Assembly: GCF_905475465.1 (NCBI RefSeq)
Contig: NC_062240.1
Span: 12,167,001-12,231,000, forward strand
Length of the DNA stretch: 64,000 bases
Source: Pieris napi
Lineage: Eukaryota; Arthropoda; Insecta; Lepidoptera; Pieridae
Direction: 5' to 3'
Both the position numbers and the translations under genes were made by a program. Positions within the stretch are counted from its first letter, which is position 1. Every line of letters starts with the position of its first letter. A model generated the notes under the pieces. That model was not told where the DNA came from. It worked only from the letters and a program-made list of their open reading frames with translations, and made no database searches. Shown here piece by piece: positions 22,511 through 34,549 of this stretch.

Positions 22511-24128
22511 TATTAATTTTTCGCAGTATTTACAGCTGTTGCTTTATAAAATCACGCTACGAACATAATGCGAGCAAATCATATGACCTACCAAATTTTA
22601 AATTGATATATTAGATGTATAAATCAATAAAAGAACTAAATGTTTAATATCGTTATCATTAACAAAGCCCAAAGTCGAAGGAACAAGGTGTTTACGAATC
22701 TGATTTCGATCGAAAAAAAATCTTAGCGAATAAATTATAAGGACCGGCCGTGTCGTCCCTTTAATTGGGCTATGTCCTTTGGACATTTGTTAGGTATTCC
22801 AAGAATTGTACACTTGTTGCTCGTCCGGTACGTTTTGCATATACATAATGCAACGTTATTGTTCCATTGTATTTTATTGGATAATTATGGCCGAGTTATA
22901 ATTTCATATTTCGTGTGTTTGGATTTTGGATTGGTTTAAACGCCGTAAGCATTTGCATATACAAACTCTAGAAACATATTGAGCCATTTTAATTTCAAAA
23001 CTATGTTAGTGCCTAGCTATGTTAACGTTTATTTAGCCATGAACACATAATTCGCAAAAGCCGCAGTCACTATTTATTAAGAGACTTAAAATATATTTTT
23101 GTTTGACGGAAATACCAATGTCTTACAATATCAAGGGAAAGAGAAAATAAATACATACTTTTTTTAATTTTGTCTATGTCATGTGTGTCATTTTTTATTT
23201 TATTTTATTTATTTTATTGTTGTAAGATTTATACCTACTTATTATTTTACCAGGTAGCGGTTTTAAAAGAAGTTTTTGTTCTATGCTATCTTATAGTGAA
23301 TAGTATTATAATAATAAAAACTTTTTTAAGGTCTACAAAATTCATATATCGTTAGTCCCTAACTATGTTGCCCTGTGTTGTGGGCAATTAGTCAGTGGTA
23401 CATGGTACATGTTTAGAACAGTTTTATGAGATAAAGTAGGTTTAGTGTTACAACTAATCAAACACAAGTCTTATATGACATGAGGCCTGTATGAATATGT
23501 GACTGTGTGAATGGGTGTGTGTATTATAAGGGAAGCAAATCAACTTATAAATTATTTTAATTGGAAAGTATGGATTGTGGGCATTAGTTCCAATTCCAGT
23601 ATTTCATTGAACGAAATTGTCGCATTCAAGAGACAGCCTGCGCGTGTCTTCACACCTTACAACATCAATGACATACAAGCAATTCTGACCAGTATCTCTT
23701 AACGCATAAGACCCAAAATCCCTTATAGAAATCAAAATTACCTCATTTAATAAAACAGAGAATTCCCAACTTTCACAAGATATCCTTTGAGTCTATAGTT
23801 GCAAATTAGATTGGAACAGTAGTGCATTATCAACTTTGTATCATGGCTAAGTGGGTTTAAACAGCTTTGAAATAAAGCCTATATTTGCTTGAAAGCCTTC
23901 GTATTCGTGCCCGTAATGAGGTAGAACAAAATCTGAGCAGTTTCAAATATGTATAGTTTTTATCTTTTTAATGGACATCTATAATCTGAATTGCGATGTT
24001 TAATGCACGATTTGGATGAATTTTCAGGAGAAGAGCTTTAGTACTGCTTGCAGCTTGAATAATTTTAACGATTTCATAATGTATATTGTTTATTTTAATA
24101 GAAAAGTTAGTGATTATTTGACGATTAT
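22511..24128. other. AT-rich spacer
   Basis: No gene supported. The short open frames at 23170-23355 and 23511-23702 have no recognisable features. Confidence 0.45.
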
Positions 24129-24345
24129 TTAAATGATCCTAATCCTTGGGTTGATTTGCTCCAGTTCAAACATTTTGAATGACTCAAAATTTGGTTATTA
24201 AAGTAGCGGAGAGTTTCTTGCCAGTTCTTGCCCACTCTACTTGACTTGCGAAATGGTAGTAAATGTAAATTTAGAATCAATTTCACATCTTTTCTGTTGA
24301 CGTATATGAATAAAGTTATTTTGAGTTTGAGCTTGATCTAATCTT
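24129..24345 (+). repeat. dispersed repeat family 3, copy 1
   Basis: AAATGATCCTAATCCTTGGG, GAGAGTTTCTTGCCAGTTCT, CTTGACTTGCGAAATGGTAG and GAATAAAGTTATTTTGAGTT. The reverse complement of the same series lies at 61805-62046. The GAATAAAG...TTTTGAGTTTGAG end suggests the 3' end of a LINE. Confidence 0.6.
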
Positions 24346-24485
24346 AAAATAATGTTTCACTGGGTAAGATTTGACTACAATATTTAGAGTAGGTTACCCT
24401 TTTAGGGTATTAATAAGAATAAAATATAAATCTAGAACAATTTAAGAATTGCTAATTCCATATGTCAGAGACTAATCAATTTCTT

Positions 24486-24735
24486 TCCTTCTCTTTAATC
24501 GACAGCTCAAGTCTGAGCGTCGTGGTCAGCAAGGAAGCACCTGGAGCAGACTATGTGTTTCCCCGGTTTCTGTCCAGCGCCTCTTTTATGACAGTGTACA
24601 GTTTTGAGGACGATGAGTCTTTCACTTGATTGGTCCATTTGGTTGGTTAACAGCCGCGTGATCTTTTGCTTTCTGTGTTACCAGCTACGATCAATTTCTC
24701 CAAGTTCTCATTGCCTCTGCGCATTGTGCGCCTCA
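24486..24735 (+). repeat. dispersed repeat family 4, copy 1
   Basis: TCTTTAATCGACAGCTCAAG, TCTGAGCGTCGTGGTCAGCA and CCAAGTTCTCATTGCCTCTG line up with the minus strand of 42935-43175. Identity of the parent element is unknown. Confidence 0.6.
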
Positions 24736-24810
24736 CACTAATTGAAATTAACATAATTGATACGCCCGTGGAGCGAATTGACTTTTCTATAAAAGCATGT
24801 ATCACTATTT

Positions 24811-25079
24811 TATTAATTGGATAGATTCATTATGCAAAAAAAATCCCGAATTTCCTTTATTAAATCTCCATTATTAGCGTATCTTTAAATCATTATTAAT
24901 TAGACATTTATAGGGCGAACATATTATATTATAATTTTATTTTTAATAGTATTACTATTGTATTAATTGGAAAGTAATACACTCATTATGCAAGAAAATC
25001 AAGAATTTGCTTTAATAAAATCTCCATTATTAGCGCATCTTTAAACCATTATTAATTAGACAGTTATAGGGCGAACAAA
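24811..25079 (+). repeat. local direct duplication (unit about 115 bp)
   Basis: 24811-24923 and 24960-25079 share TATTAATTGGA, TTCATTATGCAA versus CTCATTATGCAA, AAATCTCCATTATTAGCG, ATCTTTAAA(T/C)CATTATTAA and TTATAGGGCGAACA. They are diverged by substitutions and small indels and separated by about 36 bp. Confidence 0.75.
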
Positions 25080-25753
25080 TACACCTGATCTCCTGCACCT
25101 TGCTCCAAATGAGCGTCTACACCTGTCTTATTTTATTTTAACCACCTCCTTGAAATCACTGGAGTGAACAACTAGGTAAGGTGTTTGTCTATTTATAGAA
25201 TTAATTACTTGAGGATTTTATATAGACCCGCGATTTATGCCTATATATTTAACGAATGAAAACACAATACAACTTTGTTTGACCAATTAAATAATTCAGT
25301 ATAAAGTGTGCAGTGTACAGTCAGAGTAGAATGGTGTTCCCCATGCCCCATTGTGAGGCATTGAACAACAGATACATTTTATTCGATTATCTCACTTAAG
25401 TGATTATAATAAAAGGAATTTTCATATTTATTTAATCTAAGTCATAGTGTCAGTATATTTGTTAAAATAGTAACATAATAAAATATCATATTGTCTGGTT
25501 AGTTTAAAATTCAATTAATAATTCAAGTTGGAACAATTAACTAATAAGATATTATGTTACAAGACTTCCTAACACAATTACATATTATACACAATACATT
25601 TTTCTATTACATTGAATCTGAATTATTTGTCTTATTACACACATAACCAATACATAAAAATATTTTAATTTTTTATTAACTTTATAACATATATAAAAGT
25701 AGTGTAAAGTAGACTACTTGATAATAAACAATTGGATTTTTACCTTAGCGTAA
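25080..25753. other. AT-rich spacer
   Basis: Nothing recognised. Confidence 0.45.
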
Positions 25754-25765
25754 ATATAGGCAATA

Positions 25766-26043
25766 ATAAAATAAATCAGTGGCGCTACAACCTCTTTAGG
25801 TCTTGGCCTCAGATTTCTGAATCTGATTCATGATCAGTTTTAAATCTAATAGGCAAGTAGGTGATCAGCCTCCAGTGCCTGACACACGCCGTCGACTTTT
25901 TGGGTCTAAGACATGTCGGTTTCCTTCACCGTTCGAGCAAATGTTAAATGCGCACATACAAAGACCATTGGAGCACAGCCGGGGATCGAACCTACGACCT
26001 TAGGTATGAGAGTCGCACGCTGAAGCCACTAGGCCAACACTGC
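25766..26043 (-). mobile_element. SINE family A, copy 7, with 12-bp target duplication
   Basis: ATATAGGCAATA at 25754-25765 and again at 26044-26055 brackets the element exactly. Minus orientation: GCAGTGTTGGCCTAGTGGCT at the 5' end and GCGCCACTGATTTATTTTAT at the 3' end. This copy therefore defines the family as about 278 bp with an A/T-rich tail, inserted by target-primed reverse transcription. Confidence 0.93.
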
Positions 26044-26341
26044 ATATAGGCAATACAATATATTACTTAAATCACTAATAAGATTTAGTACCAATTGGTA
26101 AAGATATGTTAACAAAGTCTTTTCAAGGACAGGTGACGCGTGCCTGACACCTGACACCTGACGGAGGTTGCAGCCACAGAGTGTCATCTTACAACTGTGA
26201 TTGTTCATGTGCAAGTCTTACTGAATATCGCTCGTTGGAGCGTGAGTACAAAGACAAAACGAGTCGTTACTTTGAATAGAAAATTCTCTTTAAAGCCACA
26301 CTTTCTAATGGGTATACGCGTTGCGGTTTATGCTTGATGGA

Positions 26342-26645
26342 CTATAATAATAATAATAATCAGTGGCGCTACAACCTCTTTTAACAGACCTAAAAAAGGC
26401 CTCAAATTTCTGAATATGTTTCATGATCATTTTTCAATCTAATACGCAAGTGATCAGCCTCCAGTGCCTGAGTTACGCCGTCGACTTTTTGGGTCTAAGA
26501 CATGTCGGTTTCCTCACGATGTCTTCCTTCACCGTTCCAGGGAATGTTAAATGCGGAGATACAAATTCCATTGGTGCACAGCCGGGGATCGAACCTAAGA
26601 CCTCAGGTATGAGAGTCGCACGCTGAAGCCACTAGGCCAACACTA
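26342..26645 (-). mobile_element. SINE family A, copy 8
   Basis: Plus-strand order: (ATA)n, CAGTGGCGCTACAACCTC, CATGATCATTTTTCAATC, GGTTTCCTCACGATGTCTTC, CAGCCGGGGATCGAACC, GCCACTAGGCCAACACT. The tail is a short ATA microsatellite. AACAGACCTAAAAAAGG is a small duplication within the 3' end. Confidence 0.88.
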
Positions 26646-27854
26646 CTCTACTCTCATTATCGTTATAGCAAAATTTATTTAAATAAAAAAGTAGCTTTTT
26701 CGTTGTCCAACTATAATTATGATACACTGCTAACAACACGCGTCTCCATCTCTATTCAACGAAGGGTATTTCTTCAAAATTTAACCAGTAGTAAAACAAA
26801 AACAAAGTTAATGATCCCATAATTAAAGCCGTTGGAAGATTAAAGGTGTGTTAGCAAACACCCGTTCGTCGGAAGTTGGGGCAGGTTTGCAATCAGAGGT
26901 CATAAATGACCGACGCACGTTGATCTACAGGTGCAATATATTGCAAAATAATATTTGTTTTAAACAAAGCATTTGGCAACCAAATCGCATGTGTAAGTAC
27001 TGGTGATAATATCATAATCAATGAATATAAATATTTTGGTAAGAAGAATTTAATAGAGAAAAAACAAGTAAAAATACTCGTAATAGAATTAAGTAACTAT
27101 ACCTTTTATCGAGTATTAACTTCAGCAAGATATGTATGTATTTACCTATTGAAACCGTTTCATTGAAAAGTTTCTACTGGCTCAATTCATTTGTTCAGCG
27201 CCTACCTAATCCGCTAAAAACTGTATTTGAAGTGTAAATTTTTATTTTTGTAAATTTTATGTTCACCATAATATACTATAGACATTTCAATATAATTGAT
27301 GTGGTATTAATAAATGCGTGCTTTGGTGAGCTAACATTAAAATCAGAAGTCAAACGGCAATTGTTTCGGATTGAATGCATCACAGTTCCATATCAAACAT
27401 TATTTTCGTGTGACAGCACTTTATCGAAGTATGTGTCAGTTATCAGGTCACCTGCCGGACCCTCGTCGGTTGCTAATTAGCATACTTTTACTCCAACAAA
27501 AAGATTATTTGCCCCCAATACTTGGACATTCAATACGTTTACACCAAATAATTACTTCGGATGCATTAAGGTCTGTTTTCTGTATATATTATATTATTAA
27601 TGCTTGAGGGAGTGAGCAGGTGAGGTCGTTAGAGCTTCAAATGGAATGGATTTCGTATAAGAAATTTCACATTTAAATATTTTCTGATATGTAAAGACAG
27701 TTTTATTATTACAGTTACGTCAGCTGAGCTCGGAGGAATTTTGTTGCGCCGGAAATCTAGGAGGTATTTTATGTTACCAATTAAATTGTACGTAAAATTT
27801 GTATATGAATGTTTAACAGGCAACACCAGATCGGATCTAATAATAAGTTTTAAT
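26646..27854. other. spacer, no supported gene
   Basis: AT-rich, with short open frames that resemble nothing (for example 27259-27480). Confidence 0.45.
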
Positions 27855-28055
27855 CTGATAATCTAGTTTGATTGGAGAATAAAATAATTAAAAAAATCAG
27901 TGGCGATACAACCTTTTTTGGTCTGGGCCTAAAATTTCTGCATCTGTTTAATGATCATTTGTAAATCTAATAGGCAAGAGATCAGCCTCCTATGCCTAGC
28001 CTACGCCGACGTCTTTTGGGTCTAAGGCAAGCTAGTTTTCTCACGATATTTTCTT
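27855..28055 (-). mobile_element. SINE family A, copy 9 (5'-truncated), with duplicated flank
   Basis: The SINE part (27893-28055) keeps the 3' half: CAGTGGCGATACAACC, GATCATTTGTAAATCTAATA, TTTTGGGTCTAAGGCAAG. Its flank TGATAATCTAGTTT(G)ATTGGAGAATAAAA recurs beside copy 10 at 28774. Confidence 0.75.
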
Positions 28056-28773
28056 ATATATATATAACTTTAAATAAAATCAAAATTACGTAATACAACT
28101 AAAACTTCCCAAAAATAACACTTGATTTTGTTTATATTCCAGAGAGACATCAATTACTGAAATCTTAGCAGCATATAAGTTTTAATTGTTTTTGTAAACT
28201 GTTTAAACTAAGACAATTCATTTAAAATCTAAAAGCCGACAACACACTCGTGAGCTATGCTGGCTGTTCTATAACATCCAAAACTCAAACGCTACTTGTT
28301 ATCCATATTCAAAGTTATTGTTATTCCATACAATTTATTGGCCGTTATAAATTCCAAACATTGCCGTCGTGCAAGGGTCAAGTAGATAAGCTAAGTCGCA
28401 GATTGATTCTCGGATCAGACGTTCGAAGCAGCCAAGTGAAGTCGATCCTTTTTCTCGATTCGCTGACCATTACGAGTGTCTCCTTAAATAGGATTTAGCC
28501 GACACTCTGCTGGGGCTGATCTGCTGTTTGATTTGTGACCGGTTATAAATTATAGCTCTCTGATTTGCTACTTTGACGACAGAGATAATCGAATATCCTT
28601 TTATGCGGGGCATTGTAATTGAAAGAAACTTTGCCGGGTTTATCACAAATGAAACTTATGTATACTTGTGTATACACTAACAATACATAAACAAACTATT
28701 AAATATGTAAAAAATTCCAAATTATTATATAAAAGGTTATGCGTTATAACCTATAGTAGGTACCTATTGCATT
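28056..28773. other. spacer with a GC-balanced block
   Basis: About 28370-28640 is non-repetitive and richer in CpG than its surroundings. Possible regulatory DNA; no gene supported. Confidence 0.4.
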
Positions 28774-29070
28774 TGATAATCTAGTTTCATTGGAGAATAA
28801 AAGAATATAAAAAAATCATTGGCTACAACCTTTTTAAGTCTGGGCCTCAGATTTCTGTATATGTTTCAAGATTATTTGTAATTCTAATAATCAAGTGATC
28901 GGCCTTACAAATACCGTCGACTTTTTGGGTCTAAGACATGTCGGTTTCCTCACGATGTTTTCCTTCACCGTTCGAGCGAATGTTAAATACGCACGAGTAG
29001 TCCATTGGTGTACTGTCGAGGATAGAACCTACCACCTCAGGGATGAGAGTCGCTGCAGCGAACACTGCTC
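28774..29070 (-). mobile_element. SINE family A, copy 10, with duplicated flank
   Basis: Flank TGATAATCTAGTTTCATTGG, then AATCATTGGCTACAACC (3' end on minus), CACGATGTTTTCCTTCACCG and a damaged head (GTCGCTGCAGCGAACACTGC). Confidence 0.8.
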
Positions 29071-31081
29071 TTGAAGAATTAGCGGGACGAAAAGAGATAT
29101 TAAGTTACAAAGAGTATTACTTATATTATTTTATAACTATAGTGTTTGCTTGTAGCAACAGTAGAGTCGTAATTTAGCGAAGTGCGAAGTTCGTCGCATC
29201 GGGGGGTACGCACGTTCCTTGGTAGGTGTAAGAATATTTGCTGTTGTAAGCCTCGAATATTCCGCGCTGGTGCCTCAATAAATCCTACGGAGTGATGGCG
29301 TTTTTGTTGGGCGACATTTTTTCCCGCGCCCACAGGGCATATATCACGGCTCAGCTCCTAGTGACTTATGCGGCTGTCTCGAAACTCGTTTGAAACAAAC
29401 TGTCGTTTTTGAAAAACATTCCACACTTAACACTTAATTCGTGTTTACGTATTTTATTTGCCATCTACTCGATTTAATACAAATCGTAATACAAAGACGT
29501 TTTATTTATCTCTAGAGTTTCTTATCCACCGCAATACCGCAGGATGCAACGGAGCGTGCTACGAACTGGCGAAATCTAAAAAGATCAATTGCAAACATTT
29601 GTGTACCAACAATGTCACCCTCTAAATCCGGATGAAGCGATACCGCAAATAAAACGAAACTTAACTAAGGCCTATCGGGTCGGGGAACGCTTTATAGGTA
29701 CTTTATCCGATGTCCTTTCTGAAATGCGATTAAAATTGAATAGCTCCATATGTCGCCGGCAGCGTTCGTTGCGTCACAATCACACGGGCCGTTGCATTTT
29801 CAATTTGCCGCGAGATAAACGTGAATTTTGTACGTTTTTCTGCGGAATGGCGGAATTGATCCGGTGACTTATGGCGGGCGAAAGACGCAGCGGATGGTCA
29901 ATTGAATGTGATTCTAATTTTATTTCAATGCGGAATGGATGCGTGAGCTTTGTAATGTTCACTTGACCGGAAAATAAGTAGATTGGATGATACGAGTACA
30001 CATAGATATTTGTCTTACAATACAAATTTTGTTCTTATAGAAATTGACCTGGGTTTATTTTCTGTAAATCTAAAGTCTTCTTTCATACTTAACAGTGTTA
30101 TTAGGTATGTAATGGTCAAAGTAAATAAAATCCATATATGAAATATCAATATTTATTGATAAATTATTCGCAATTTTATTTAAAATACACAACTTCACAT
30201 TGTTCTGATTTATAAACTAAAAATTTACGGATGGGATATTAATGGGCTGTTCTGTGATCGCTAATTAACATCTGTTTTAATTCTAAAATTTTCCATTCAC
30301 AATAGTATTTACATTTTGGATACTGATACATCATTTATGGGCGCAGATATAAATCGTGCACTTAAACTGCGTCCACAATTGACATCGATTATGGCCACAC
30401 AATAACTTAATTTTTAATAAACAAATATTTCACGATACTAGAGTGAATTGGAACACAGATATCCAAATAATGTGACCTATATGGGATGAGCCTGGCACGA
30501 ACTAACATCGAATTAATCACGATGAACTAGAATTCAGAATTTAAGCCGTCATTAGGTGTTCTTATCGAACCAAAAGATGTTAGCTCCCACCAAACTCAAA
30601 ACATTTCCGATATATTTACAAATTATATGATTAACACTACTCATATAAATTACTATTGCATCTCAATAAAGTCTACAAATCAAATTTACAAAACTGTCAA
30701 ACTCTGAACACATCACAATTCCTAGAGCGAACAAAGTTTAAATAAAACAATCTATACAGGAACGGAATATAACTTATATTTACAAAATACACATGATAAC
30801 GATACCGATATTAATCTAAGCGGACATTAGACTTACCTAGGTTATAATACTGTACAATTTCTCTATTTGTAAAACACTCGGGGAAGCGTAAAACGCGTTG
30901 AAAAAATGGGAGTTTTGTATGAGATATGTTCGCAAACATCAATTCTGTCACAGTCTTATTAATTAAGTGATGTGTCAAAGTGATTCAGTACATCAGCTAT
31001 GTTTGTGAAATCACAGTTACTATTGTGTCGCCGTCTAAGCTCGGCTTCATGACGATTTAAATTATTATACTCGTAGACTTA
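29071..31081. other. 3' flank and probable 3' UTR of the GATA gene
   Basis: Downstream of the minus-strand stop at 31082. The nearest minus-strand AATAAA signals I see are at 30175-30180 and 30152-30157 (TTTATT on plus), about 900 bp on. The UTR end is therefore uncertain. About 29600-29900 is a GC-balanced non-repetitive block. Confidence 0.4.
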
Positions 31082-31108
31082 TCACGTATACTCACTCCTC
31101 CAGCCAGT
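31082..31108 (-). CDS. grn: GATA factor (grain/GATA2-3 class), last coding exon
   Basis: A 27-nt exon reading TGWRSEYT and stop (TGA at 31082-31084). A pyrimidine-rich acceptor, TCTTCTTTTCAG, ends at 31109. The preceding exon closes on a whole codon (ATG at 31584-31586) with a perfect GTAAGT donor, so the phase fits and the frame runs straight into this exon. Reading through that donor instead would add only Val-Ser before a stop. The exon is too short to find by ORF scanning; it rests on splice signals, phase and position. The aromatic, charged C-terminal octapeptide would be the extreme end of the factor. I do not recall the family's C-terminus well enough to confirm it. Confidence 0.62.
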   Translation of the reverse strand, partial: TGWRSEYT

Positions 31109-31583
31109 CTGAAAAGAAGAAAGAAAAAATTAAAGCCAAATATTCATGTCACATTCAAACACATATCAATGTCAAAAAAACTAAATTTACTGCTACTTCT
31201 TACATTGAAGGAAGGTCGGAGAGGAATAGAAGAACAACTATTTTATTTTAATTGAAAAAAGTTAAGTAAGTATATCAGTGGAACTACAACCTTTTAAGGT
31301 CTGGGCCCTCGTATTCAATAGACAGAAAGTCTATTGGTACACAGCCGGGGATCAAACCTACGACCTTAGGGATGGGAGTCACAAGCGGAAGCCACTAGGC
31401 CGACACTGCTCTTCTATGATTTTATATGATCATAACATATTTATAACGTATTTTCCAGAAGTGGTGATATAAAATAATATATTATAAAATTTATTTATCT
31501 AAAAATATTAATTCCTAGAAATAATGGAGTAATCGTACACAAATTCTTCCTACTGCATAAAAAGAAATACTATTTCAACTTAC
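31109..31583 (-). other. GATA gene last intron, carrying a SINE fragment
   Basis: 475 nt between GTAAGT (31578-31583) and TTTTCAG. Contains the SINE copy at 31274-31411 in the same orientation as the gene. Confidence 0.6.
31274..31411 (-). mobile_element. SINE family A, copy 11 (internally deleted)
   Basis: 3' end ATCAGTGGAACTACAACC, then a jump to the head region: AGTCTATTGGTACACAGCCG, GGGGATCAAACCTACGACC and GCCACTAGGCCGACACTGC. About half of the body is missing. Confidence 0.82.
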
Positions 31584-31723
31584 CATTGAATTAAGCTGCG
31601 CAAGGTGGTGGTGATGGTAGGGGTTATGAGAGGCAGGTGGTGGGGCAAAGCCCTGGTGCGGCGCCCCATACCAGTGGGACATGTGAGCCGCCGCTGGATG
31701 CACTAAGCCTACTTGGTGCTGAC
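31584..31723 (-). CDS. grn: GATA factor, penultimate coding exon (His/Pro/Ala-rich)
   Basis: 140 nt. It starts with the two bases GT that complete the Gly codon split from the previous exon, after TTTTCAG. It ends on ATG before GTAAGT. The product is GQHQVGLVHPAAAHMSHWYG, then APHQGFAPPPASHNPYHHHL and AQLNSM. It is low in order-promoting residues and rich in His, Pro and Ala, as usual for the divergent C-terminal transactivation regions of GATA proteins. The open frame, both splice sites and matching phase (1 in, 0 out) support it. Confidence 0.85.
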
Positions 31724-32063
31724 CTGAAAAATAAAAATGATTAAGTATTTATGATATAGGTGTGTTTTTTCAGATTTCTTTTTGATATTTGGACTGATTT
31801 TATTGTTCTCGCTTTTCTTGTGAACATCCATATCGTAATCCATTTATAAACTTCACATTACTTAAATGTAAATAAACTATACAAATAAATATACGTATTT
31901 ATCTAAAGCTTCTAAGAATATAGCTGCGTGCGTAAGTTAAAAACAAAACAATTAAAATTTATGTTGCACAACGTAATGTCGCCAAGCTTATATAGAAGTT
32001 AACGGCTTTCTTTTATAACATTGTTACCAGTACCCATTAAAAAGATTGTATAAAAATACTAAC
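31724..32063 (-). other. GATA gene short intron
   Basis: 340 nt from GTTAGT to TTTTCAG, AT-rich, no repeat recognised. Confidence 0.8.
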
Positions 32064-32274
32064 CAAAGTCCATAGCTGATGGAAATGACCCGCCAAAACC
32101 TTTCGAACCGTCTCCTAAAGGTTTGATCATGTCTCCCATGACGCCCCCCAAAGCGAGGGCACACGCCCCGCCTCCCCCCATTCCCATTCCTCCTTTCTTC
32201 TTTTTGCTCTTACTGCTAAGCTTGCGATTTCTCGTCTGGATGCCTTCTTTCTTCATCGTCAACGGCCGGTTTAC
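32064..32274 (-). CDS. grn: GATA factor, basic tail of the C-terminal zinc finger and Gly-rich region
   Basis: 211 nt. After acceptor TTATAG the exon opens with VNRPLTMKKEGIQTRNRKLS and then SKSKKKKGG, the basic arm that follows the C-terminal GATA finger and enters the DNA minor groove. VNRPLTMKKEGIQTRNRK with SSKSKKK is the signature of the GATA2/3 class (Drosophila grain, Bombyx GATA-beta). Pannier- and serpent-type fingers differ here. A Gly/Met-rich stretch follows (GGMGMGGGGACALALGGVMG), then DMIKPLGDGSKGFGGSFPSA and MDFG. The donor is G|GTTAGT, and an in-frame TAG lies just inside the intron, so splicing is required to reach the next exon at 31723. The intron position between LHN and VNR is the conserved one in GATA genes. 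Confidence 0.95.
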
Positions 32275-34549
32275 CTATAACAAGAAATTGTATATTAATT
32301 ATGTTAAAAGGTAATTAAATCTTTGGCCAAAAATAATTATAATACTTCAATCTACTAGGGTAACACGAAGTTGTAATCTTTCTTCCGTGATGGGTAATAA
32401 CCTTGCTTTGCCTTGTGTTGTCCATAATGGGGGGCAGTGACGAGGTATGGAATCCATCTACCAGCAAGTAATGCTAGGTGACAGCAGAAAGAGGGAGCGC
32501 TTTAGAACGAATCCTAGGGTTAGAAGACACTATGTAGTGTGTATTGAACCGGAGGATTTTTAGTGTAACATGCGGTTAAGGTCCCGTAGATATAAGACCG
32601 ACCCCGGAGACTCGGTAACGCGGCTTTGTAGGAACTACTCGAGGTGGTTTTAGTGGGTATTGTTCACCCAGTCTCTGAACAGCAGATATGGTCTGGTGTG
32701 TTTTGGATCCCACATACCCCTGCAATTTTTGCTTACGCAAATGCAATTTCCACCTCGGATATCATTAAAAAAAACTAAGAGTAACACGGAGTAGTTTTAA
32801 TTACTATTCGCAGATCACCCTTTATATAATGTTTATTCAATAAAAGTATTATATTGAGTAATGGTATTTTAATTATCATACATAATTTGTTTAATTTAAA
32901 ACAATAAAAACTAAACTAGGTCCTTTCGCAACAAGTGTCGAAACATTTGGGAGAATACGACTTAATTATAAGATAACAATCATTTTTTGTTTTATTATAT
33001 TAAATTGTGAAAGCAAATAGAAACAAAGCATTGCTTAACAATAAAAAAACTATTGCAATTAGTTGCTACTTCACATAACACGAGGTTAACAATCGTAACA
33101 AGTGACGCACCAACTCCAGTTTATTACTCTGACACGACATTAAAATGGTATGAAAAAACATTCACAATACCAATTTTGAATGCTAAATAGCCAGCATAAA
33201 AGCAGCCGGCACCATAAAATGGTATCACAATAGTCATGTGCGAATATTTAGTCGTTTGGTGACCGATGCCGACATGCGTGAAGAGTACTGCTCGTGCATC
33301 CTAATGCAACTATGCACTTGATGACTGCTTTGTGGGAAACGAAGAAGTTCCTCTTGCACATTCAAATTGGTGATGTCATTTAGGTGTTCTAAGAATGGGT
33401 TCTGTGCCTTTCTGTCTGGATAAACCAGCATTACTAAACCAGATTTCCTGGTGTTTCATACTGTGTATGCATACTAATGAATGAGGAAGATTTTTTCGTG
33501 ACTACGTAAATTCCAAATGAATGTGTATGAATCTTTCTAGTAGTTGGTAAGTTTGTACAAGGAGTTTTTGTTTTCATCCTGCAGAAGAGGGCTATTCGTG
33601 CAATCTATAATTTAAAATGTAGGGAATCTCTGAGAGATAAATTCAAGGAAATTAATTTATTTACCCTCGCTATATATTTAGGAAAATATTATGTATGTAT
33701 ACAAAAATAGTGATTAGTTTACTAGAATAGTACATACGCATAATGTAAATACTCGGAACAAACGCAGGCTGCAATTTCCCCGTATCTAAAGTTATAAGTC
33801 ATTAGTAATTATTTTTTGGGATAAGGGAACTTTTCTTTTAAAAAATCCTAGAGGCTCTTTCTGTTATCTCTGCCTTTTAATAAATTCAAAAATGTATTAA
33901 AGAAAAGCTGTGTAAAAAGGCTTACTATAAAGTTAACGATTATCTAGTTGATAAAAGGGCCTGGAACTAGTCCTAAACAGGCTACTTGTAATTAATTTGC
34001 GATAATTGTTTTAAAATAAGTGTTTTTGGCCATAGTCATTTTGTATGATGATTTGCTATTTCAAAATAGTACCGAGAGTTTTTTACGCCGGCTTTTTCTC
34101 TCGGCCTACACCCTCGGTCTTCATTGCCGATGGGTAGGGATGTCTACCGATTCAAATTTAACGACGTGGAATAAGTGATACCTGTATCTTATATTTCATA
34201 ATATGTCAGGTGTTTCCTCCTAGGACGTCAAGGTAACGTTTATGCATACATAGGTCAAATATCTCGGTCAGTTTCTGCGTTTCCGAGAACGTTGTGTCAC
34301 GACGGACGGATGGACAATGAGTTATTCATTGCCTTCCCTGGAAGTTGGCGGCATGTGGCCCTACGTATTCAATGCTCACCGCCAACAACCCGTATGACCT
34401 GATATTTGTAATTACAGCACCCATGATAAAAAACTGGAGCATTAAGGAAATAATTTTACACCAGTCATGTATGATTCATTTAGGGAATAAAACAGTTAGA
34501 ACATTGCACATGTGTACATCATAATCAATTGCATCCTTAATTTCGGCAA

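Noticed and set aside
26342..26362. ATA microsatellite as an independent feature
   Set aside because: It is the A/T tail of the adjoining SINE.
29589..29867. 92-codon plus frame downstream of the gene
   Set aside because: No family resemblance; it lies in a GC-balanced block that is more likely regulatory.
32123..32314. Plus-strand Pro-rich frame
   Set aside because: It is the antisense of the Gly-rich GATA exon.
33234..33431. 65-codon minus frame in the long intron
   Set aside because: Coding-like composition but no recognisable family and no splice sites fitting the GATA transcript; it could be a transposon relic.
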